Source: Deltaproteobacteria bacterium
GTDB taxonomy: Bacteria > Campylobacterota_A > Desulfurellia > JAGGSF01
DNA: 12,035 bases
Direction: 5' to 3'
NCBI GenBank assembly: GCA_021159235.1
Contig: JAGGSF010000113.1
Span: 1 to 12,035 of the forward strand
The translations under genes and the position numbers were made by a program. Numbering within the stretch: position 1 is the stretch's first letter; every line of letters begins with the position of its first letter. The notes beneath the pieces were generated by a model that worked only from the letters and a program-made list of their open reading frames with translations, had not been told where the DNA came from and searched no databases. Shown in pieces: positions 8,076-12,035 of this stretch.

Positions 8076-8088
8076 CCTCCTTCAGGAT
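8076..8088 (-). promoter_or_regulatory. Ribosome binding site of rpsB, downstream repeat copy
   Basis: The mRNA-sense AAGGAGG followed by five U residues and the rpsB ATG is a near-perfect Shine-Dalgarno site with optimal spacing. The surrounding 13 nt duplicate the element at 8120-8132. Confidence 0.95.
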
Positions 8089-8095
8089 CTTCCTC

Positions 8096-8142
8096 CGCGC
8101 GGGAACAAGCCTATTTTCGCCTCCTTCAGGATAGCCCGCACG
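8096..8142 (-). other. GC-rich stem-loop in rpsB leader
   Basis: In the mRNA sense CGTGCGGG (8142-8135) pairs with CCCGCGCG (8103-8096): eight consecutive pairs including one U-G wobble, enclosing a 31-nt loop. GC-rich runs like this stand out against the AT-rich surroundings. It is not a terminator: no U tract follows, and a ribosome site and start codon lie directly downstream. The loop contains the upstream copy of the Shine-Dalgarno element. Confidence 0.6.
8120..8132 (-). repeat. Upstream copy of 13-nt direct repeat (decoy Shine-Dalgarno element)
   Basis: ATCCTGAAGGAGG in the mRNA sense is identical to 8076-8088, with a period of 44 nt. It contains a perfect AAGGAGG but no ATG or GTG follows at a usable distance, so it is not an obvious initiation site. 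Confidence 0.85.
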
Positions 8143-8156
8143 TGTGTTTTTTCTTG

Positions 8157-8185
8157 TTTATAGCATAACAGAAGTAATATTACAA
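8157..8185 (-). promoter_or_regulatory. Sigma70-type promoter of the rpsB operon with extended -10
   Basis: In the minus-strand sense, TTGTAA (-35, 8185-8180; 4 of 6 consensus) is followed by 17 nt and TATAAA (-10, 8162-8157; 5 of 6), with TGC directly before it giving an extended -10. The predicted start is the A at about 8150, just upstream of the leader stem. It lies in the only sizeable gap of the window, right after pyc and before the ribosomal-protein operon, where a promoter is expected. Confidence 0.75.
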
Positions 8186-8190
8186 GTAAG

Positions 8191-11100
8191 CTATTCTAAT
8201 TCTATAATCAGATCCCCTGTTTCTATGTTTTCTTTTTCTTTTAAATGTATCTTTTTTACCCTTCCTTCACATTTGGCAACAATTTTTGTTTCCATCTTCA
8301 TTGCCTCTGTAATGGCTACTATATCGCCTTTTTTTACATGTTGACCTTCAATTGCATTGATTCTTATTATCTTTCCGGGCATGGTGGCACATATGTGTTT
8401 TATATTTTCAGGGTCTCCTTTTATGTTTTGCTTTACCAAAACTTCTGTTTTTTTGTCTTTTACCTTTATGGTGCGTTGCGGTCCATTCAATTCAAAGTAT
8501 ACAGTTCTTTCACCCTTTTCATCACATGGCCCCACCGATATAAATCTTATGAATAATTTCTTCCCGGGTTCTATAACTACATTTGTTTCTTCATTATGTT
8601 TTAGTGGATAAAAGAAGTCTTTGGTGCAGAGTTTTGTCACATCTCCATATTCATCGTTAAACTTTATATAATCCTCAAATACATCAGGATAAAGGGCATA
8701 GGAGATAAGCTCGCGGAATTTAAAATCTCTTTTGTACTTTTCTTTTAACTTTTTCCTTGCTTTTTCAAAATCAAATGGAGGGAGTAATTTTCCCGGTCGC
8801 TCATCTATTGGTGTTTCACCTTTTAATACCTTTTTTCTCATGCCTTTGGGCAAGAAACCACCATAAGGTTGTCCCAGTAAGCCTTTATAGAAATCCATTA
8901 CCGATTGAGGCAGAGAAAGTTCATCTGCTCTTTCTTTAAAATCTTCTATACTAAGATTGTTTCTTACCAGGAATAACGCTAAATCACCAACCACTTTTGA
9001 TGATGGTGTAACCTTTATAATATCTCCTAAGGCCCGATTTACCTCGGCATACATCTTTTTTACCTCTTCCCATCTATCTATAAGTCCCAATGCTGTTACC
9101 TGCGGTTTTAGGTTGCTGTATTGACCACCTGGTATTTCATGAGTGTATACCTCTGCCGTTGATGCTTTAAGATCACTTTCAAATGGATAGTAATATGTTC
9201 TTACTCTTTCCCAGTAATCGGATATTTCATCTAATTTTTCTTTATCCAGAGAGCTTTTTCTTCTGGTATGAGCAATGGCACTTACAATGGAATTCATATT
9301 TGGTTGACTGGTCAACCCTGACATAGAACTGATAGCTGCATCTACGATGTCCACTCCTGCTTCGATGGCTAAAAGTATAGCTGCTTCTCCATTGCCGCTG
9401 GTGTCATGGGTGTGAAAGTGAATGGGTTTTTCTACTTCTTGTTTTAGGGTTTTTATAAGTTTTTTTGCGGCATAGGGTTTACATAATCCAGCCATATCTT
9501 TTATACAGATAATGTCTACATCCATTTTTTCCAATTCTTTTGCTAAATCTACATAATACTTTAAATTGTATTTTTCTCTGTTCTTATCCAGAATATCTCC
9601 GGTATAACAGATGGCGGCCTCACATATTTTCCCTTGTTTTTTTACCTCTTCTATGGATATTTTCATTTGTTCTATCCAGTTAAAACAATCAAATATTCTG
9701 AACACATCTATACCGCAGGACGAAGCTTCTTTTATAAATGCTCTAATAACATTGTCGGGATAATTGGAGTATCCTACAGCATTCGATCCCCTTAAAAGCA
9801 TCTGGAACAATATGTTTGGTATTTTTTCTTTTAGCTCTTCTACTCTTTTCCATGGGTCTTCTCTTAAGAATCTATAGCAGACATCGAATGTTGCTCCTCC
9901 CCACATCTCTATTGAAAAGAGCTTCGACATCCAATGGGATGTGGCTTCTCCTACATTTAGCATATCGTGCGTTCTTATGCGGGTAGCTAAGAGTGATTGA
10001 TGTGCATCACGGAATGTAGTATCTGTAAACAGAACCTCATCTGTATTTTTTATCCATTCTATCACTCCCTTTACACCCTTTTCTTCTAAAATATTTCTCG
10101 AACCTTTAGGAACATCCTTGTCTTTTATCTCTATCCTTTTTATTTCTGGCAACACGATATCTTCATTTATCTTTATATCTTCTCTTCCGTTTACTATATT
10201 GTTTCCTAAGAATGAGAGCAGCTTTGTTGCTCGGTCTTTTCCTGCTTCTGGTTTGAGTAATTCAGGATGTCTTTCTATAAATTCTGTACAGAAATACTCC
10301 TCTAAAAAAGCTTTTGATTTTAGCACATTGAGCAGGAAGGGAATATTTGTCTTTACACCTCTTATTCTGAATTCATTCAAAGCTCTTATCATCTTTTTTA
10401 CTGTTTGTTCAAATGTCAGTCCCCATGAGGTTACCTTAACTAACAGTGAATCGTAATAGGGTGTAATGCGTGCGCCGGTGTAAGCTGATCCTCCATCCAA
10501 CCTTATGCCAAATCCAGCTGGTGATCTGTAAGCTTCCAATACTCCTGTATCGGGCATGAAGTTATTTTCCGGGTCCTCTGTTGTAATTCTACACTGAAGT
10601 GCGTACCCTCTTCTTTTTATATTCTCCTGTTTGAGATTGAGTTTTTCCCCATCTAATCTCTCTCCCTCTGCTATGTATATCTGGCAATGGACAATATCAA
10701 TACCTGTAATTCTCTCTGTTACCGTATGTTCTACTTGAATACGGGGATTTGTTTCCAAGAAATAATAGTTGAAGTCTTCATCCATCAAAAATTCAAATGT
10801 ACCTGCATTTACATAATTGGATGCTTTTGCCATCTTTATTGCATCTCTATATAGATTTTGAAGAACACCTTCTGGAATGTTTCTGGCAGGTGCCATTTCC
10901 ATCATCTTTTGATGTCTTCTCTGGATAGAGCAGTCTCTTTCATAGAGGTGAACGACATTTCCATATTTATCTGCTAAGATCTGCACTTCTATGTGTTTGG
11001 GTTTTTCTATGCGCTTTTCAATGAATACATCGGAGTTACCAAAGGCCTTTTCTGCTTCTCTCTTTGCAGATTCAAAATTCTCCAGTAGTTCTCTTTCATT

Positions 11101-11628
11101 TCTTATAATTCTCAGACCTCTTCCACCACCACCTTTGGATGCTTTGAGCATTACAGGATAACCAAACTCCTCAGCAAAACCCACAGCTTCATCTACATCC
11201 TTTAAGGCTTTTTCAGAACTAGGTATCACAGGTACGTTACATCGTTCCGCCACCTCTTTGGATTTTAATTTATCTTCAAATAGCCTTAGTGTTTCCGGTT
11301 CCGGACCTATGAATATTATGTGGTTTTCTCTGCATTTTTCTGCGAACTCTGCATTTTCTGCCAAGAAACCGTATCCTGGATGTATAGCGTCAACGCCTTT
11401 TCGCAACGCAAGCTCAATTATTTCATCCATGGAGAGATAAGCCTCTACAGGGTCTTTGTCTTTGCCTATCAGGTATGTCTCATCCATTTTAAATCTATGT
11501 AAAGAATACTTATCTTCATCTGAATAGATGCCTATTGTTCTTATGCCCAGTTCATTGCCCGCACGGGCTATTCTTATGGCAATTTCTCCCCTGTTTGCTA
11601 TGAGCAATTTTTTAATTTTTTTACTCAC
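8191..11628 (-). CDS. pyc: Pyruvate carboxylase, single-chain biotin enzyme
   Basis: This enzyme carboxylates pyruvate to oxaloacetate with ATP, bicarbonate and biotin, an anaplerotic and gluconeogenic entry to the TCA cycle. All domains are in one 1145-residue chain, near the usual bacterial length. The biotin carboxylase domain covers about 5-455, with ATP-grasp loop KGGGGRG (165-171), ERDCSIQRRHQ (230-240) and NPRIQVEHTVTE (294-305). The carboxyltransferase TIM barrel covers about 530-800, with TDTTFRDAHQS (535-545), IKDMAGL whose K710 should be the carbamylated lysine, and metal-binding H739/H741 in HFHTHD. The post-barrel region VTPSSKVVGDLALF is at 873-886. The biotin carrier domain covers about 1078-1145, with EAMKMET and biotinyl-lysine K1111. 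The start is GTG, 17 nt after der, with no Shine-Dalgarno sequence; the first residues fit the family, so I keep it. A conventional terminator after it is not visible, so some read-through into rpsB is possible. Confidence 0.98.
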   Translation of the reverse strand: MSKKIKKLLIANRGEIAIRIARAGNELGIRTIGIYSDEDKYSLHRFKMDETYLIGKDKDPVEAYLSMDEIIELALRKGVDAIHPGYGFLAENAEFAEKCRENHIIFIGPEPETLRLFEDKLKSKEVAERCNVPVIPSSEKALKDVDEAVGFAEEFGYPVMLKASKGGGGRGLRIIRNERELLENFESAKREAEKAFGNSDVFIEKRIEKPKHIEVQILADKYGNVVHLYERDCSIQRRHQKMMEMAPARNIPEGVLQNLYRDAIKMAKASNYVNAGTFEFLMDEDFNYYFLETNPRIQVEHTVTERITGIDIVHCQIYIAEGERLDGEKLNLKQENIKRRGYALQCRITTEDPENNFMPDTGVLEAYRSPAGFGIRLDGGSAYTGARITPYYDSLLVKVTSWGLTFEQTVKKMIRALNEFRIRGVKTNIPFLLNVLKSKAFLEEYFCTEFIERHPELLKPEAGKDRATKLLSFLGNNIVNGREDIKINEDIVLPEIKRIEIKDKDVPKGSRNILEEKGVKGVIEWIKNTDEVLFTDTTFRDAHQSLLATRIRTHDMLNVGEATSHWMSKLFSIEMWGGATFDVCYRFLREDPWKRVEELKEKIPNILFQMLLRGSNAVGYSNYPDNVIRAFIKEASSCGIDVFRIFDCFNWIEQMKISIEEVKKQGKICEAAICYTGDILDKNREKYNLKYYVDLAKELEKMDVDIICIKDMAGLCKPYAAKKLIKTLKQEVEKPIHFHTHDTSGNGEAAILLAIEAGVDIVDAAISSMSGLTSQPNMNSIVSAIAHTRRKSSLDKEKLDEISDYWERVRTYYYPFESDLKASTAEVYTHEIPGGQYSNLKPQVTALGLIDRWEEVKKMYAEVNRALGDIIKVTPSSKVVGDLALFLVRNNLSIEDFKERADELSLPQSVMDFYKGLLGQPYGGFLPKGMRKKVLKGETPIDERPGKLLPPFDFEKARKKLKEKYKRDFKFRELISYALYPDVFEDYIKFNDEYGDVTKLCTKDFFYPLKHNEETNVVIEPGKKLFIRFISVGPCDEKGERTVYFELNGPQRTIKVKDKKTEVLVKQNIKGDPENIKHICATMPGKIIRINAIEGQHVKKGDIVAITEAMKMETKIVAKCEGRVKKIHLKEKENIETGDLIIELE

Positions 11629-11634
11629 AGTTTA

Positions 11635-11663
11635 CTTTTATCATACTACTTTGTGTTTGTCAA
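11635..11663 (-). promoter_or_regulatory. Candidate promoter giving a leaderless pyc transcript
   Basis: In the minus-strand sense a perfect TTGACA (11663-11658), inside the last codons of der, is followed by 17 nt and TAAAAG (11640-11635; 4 of 6), with TGA directly before it forming an extended -10. Six nt later comes the pyc GTG (11628-11626), so the usual start distance puts +1 on the first base of the start codon. This agrees with the lack of a ribosome site before pyc. The -10 match is only moderate. Confidence 0.5.
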
Positions 11664-12035
11664 TTTTGCCCTGGAACTCTTAAACTTTATACGAATTGAA
11701 CAACCGGTAAATCCGTACAACCTGTATAGATTGTTCAGGATATACCTCTTGTAATTTTCTGTAATCTCTTCTGGTTTTGTAGTAAACAGGATGAATGTTG
11801 GCGGAGATATACTTACCTGTGTAGTATATTTAATCTTTATTTCTTTTCCTTTTTTAGAAAATGGAGGGTATCTTTGGATTACCTTCTGTATATCTTCATT
11901 TAATCTGGCAGTGGGTATTCTTGTTTTATATGCTTCTAATATTTTTTCTATCCAATGCAGAACTTTGCCAATATTTCTTCGTTCTACAGCGACTGTATGA
12001 ACAATAGGAACATAGCTTATGAAGGAGAGCTCTTT
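11646..12035 (-). CDS. der: GTPase Der (EngA), C-terminal part
   Basis: Only the last 129 codons are in the window; the gene continues beyond the right edge, so the two GTPase domains are mostly missing. Der is a double-GTPase needed for 50S ribosome assembly. What is visible begins at the end of the second G domain (KELSFISYVPIVHTVAV, corresponding to the G5-region stretch FVPVHFISA in E. coli). It then covers the helix with IGKVLHWIEKILEAYKTRI and the KH-like C-terminal domain with ARLNEDIQKVIQRYPP, KGKEIKIKYTTQVSISPPTFILF, YKRYILNNLYRLYGFTGCSIRIKFKSS. The order PPxF-x-F, then YxRYLxNxLR-like, then GxPIRIxFK is diagnostic for Der. The expected Pro in GxPI is Cys here (TGCSIRI), a small variation. 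Its TAG ends 17 nt before the pyc start, and its 3' end seems to carry the pyc promoter. Confidence 0.93.
   Translation of the reverse strand, partial: KELSFISYVPIVHTVAVERRNIGKVLHWIEKILEAYKTRIPTARLNEDIQKVIQRYPPFSKKGKEIKIKYTTQVSISPPTFILFTTKPEEITENYKRYILNNLYRLYGFTGCSIRIKFKSSRAKLTNTK

Larger units (their letters stand above)
8071..8150 (-). promoter_or_regulatory. Structured 5' leader of rpsB (candidate autoregulatory region)
   Basis: From the predicted start site near 8150 to the rpsB ATG there are about 80 nt of leader. Seen directly: an 8-bp GC-rich stem (8135-8142 with 8096-8103, one G-U pair); a 13-nt element, ATCCTGAAGGAGG in the mRNA sense, present once in the stem's loop (8120-8132) and again as the functional ribosome site (8076-8088). 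Known from other bacteria: S2 often represses its own operon through the rpsB leader (for example the leader in which E. coli t44 lies). That this leader does so is inference; no similarity to a known S2 leader family can be checked here. Confidence 0.55.

Noticed and set aside
8082-8108. Possible 8-residue leader peptide (TTG start, TGA inside the rpsB ribosome site)
   Set aside because: The upstream AAGGAGG could serve a TTG start about 11 nt away, and the stop falls within the rpsB ribosome site, which is tempting. However, the spacing is long, the start is weak, and the peptide has no codon pattern suggesting attenuation.
8143-8190. Transcription terminator between pyc and rpsB
   Set aside because: The only inverted repeat is the AT-only palindrome at 8174-8183, with no stable stem and no U tract directly after it. 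I cannot support an intrinsic terminator.
8191-11628. Separate biotin carboxylase and oxaloacetate decarboxylase alpha genes accidentally fused by a missed stop
   Set aside because: The domain order, linker lengths and total length match single-chain pyruvate carboxylase throughout, including the post-barrel region before the biotin carrier.
11621-11644. 7-residue frame (ATG right after the der stop, TAA overlapping the pyc start)
   Set aside because: No ribosome site; the ATG is part of the candidate extended -10 region, so the frame is probably incidental.
1-12035. Mobile elements, CRISPR, tRNA or phage genes
   Set aside because: I saw no terminal inverted repeats, spaced repeat arrays, cloverleaf-like sequence or integrase/transposase motifs; the window is continuous core genes.

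Overview
The window is a stretch of core bacterial chromosome. Every gene I can support lies on the minus strand, so the biological order runs from high to low coordinates. The DNA is AT-rich by eye, codon use favours AGA/AGG and ATA, and cistrons are packed end to start. Bacterial-type UppS, CdsA, Dxr, IspG, RseP, Der and a short (199 aa) EF-Ts mark a bacterium using the MEP isoprenoid route. The short EF-Ts and the run dxr-rseP-ispG resemble deep-branching lineages such as Thermotogae, but I cannot assign a phylum. There is no sign of mobile DNA, phage, CRISPR, rRNA or tRNA.

Layout in transcription order: (1) 12035-11646, the C-terminal 129 residues of the ribosome-assembly GTPase Der. (2) 11628-8191, a full-length single-chain pyruvate carboxylase starting with GTG. 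It has no visible Shine-Dalgarno site; a TTGACA-17-TGATAAAAG promoter inside the der 3' end would place +1 on the start codon. (3) 8190-8071, the only sizeable intergenic gap (120 nt). It holds a good extended -10 promoter and a leader of about 80 nt with a GC-rich stem-loop and two copies of a 13-nt element that contains the Shine-Dalgarno sequence. (4) 8070-34, one apparent operon: rpsB, tsf, pyrH, frr, uppS, cdsA, dxr, rseP, ispG and a six-transmembrane K+-channel-like gene. Junctions from rpsB onward are overlap 8, overlap 1, gap 9, overlap 4, gap 0, overlap 4, overlap 1, gap 1 and overlap 4 nt. (5) 33-1, the start of a spacer that leaves the window.

The operon joins translation (S2, EF-Ts, RRF) and UMP supply (PyrH) with envelope building. 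Dxr and IspG feed isoprenoid precursors, UppS makes the long-chain lipid carrier, CdsA makes CDP-diacylglycerol, and RseP is an intramembrane protease. Pyruvate carboxylase supplies oxaloacetate.

I do not see an exotic new system. The items most worth a second look are the rpsB leader (possible pseudoknot autoregulation), the apparently leaderless pyc start, and the channel tucked behind ispG with an unusual selectivity-filter sequence.
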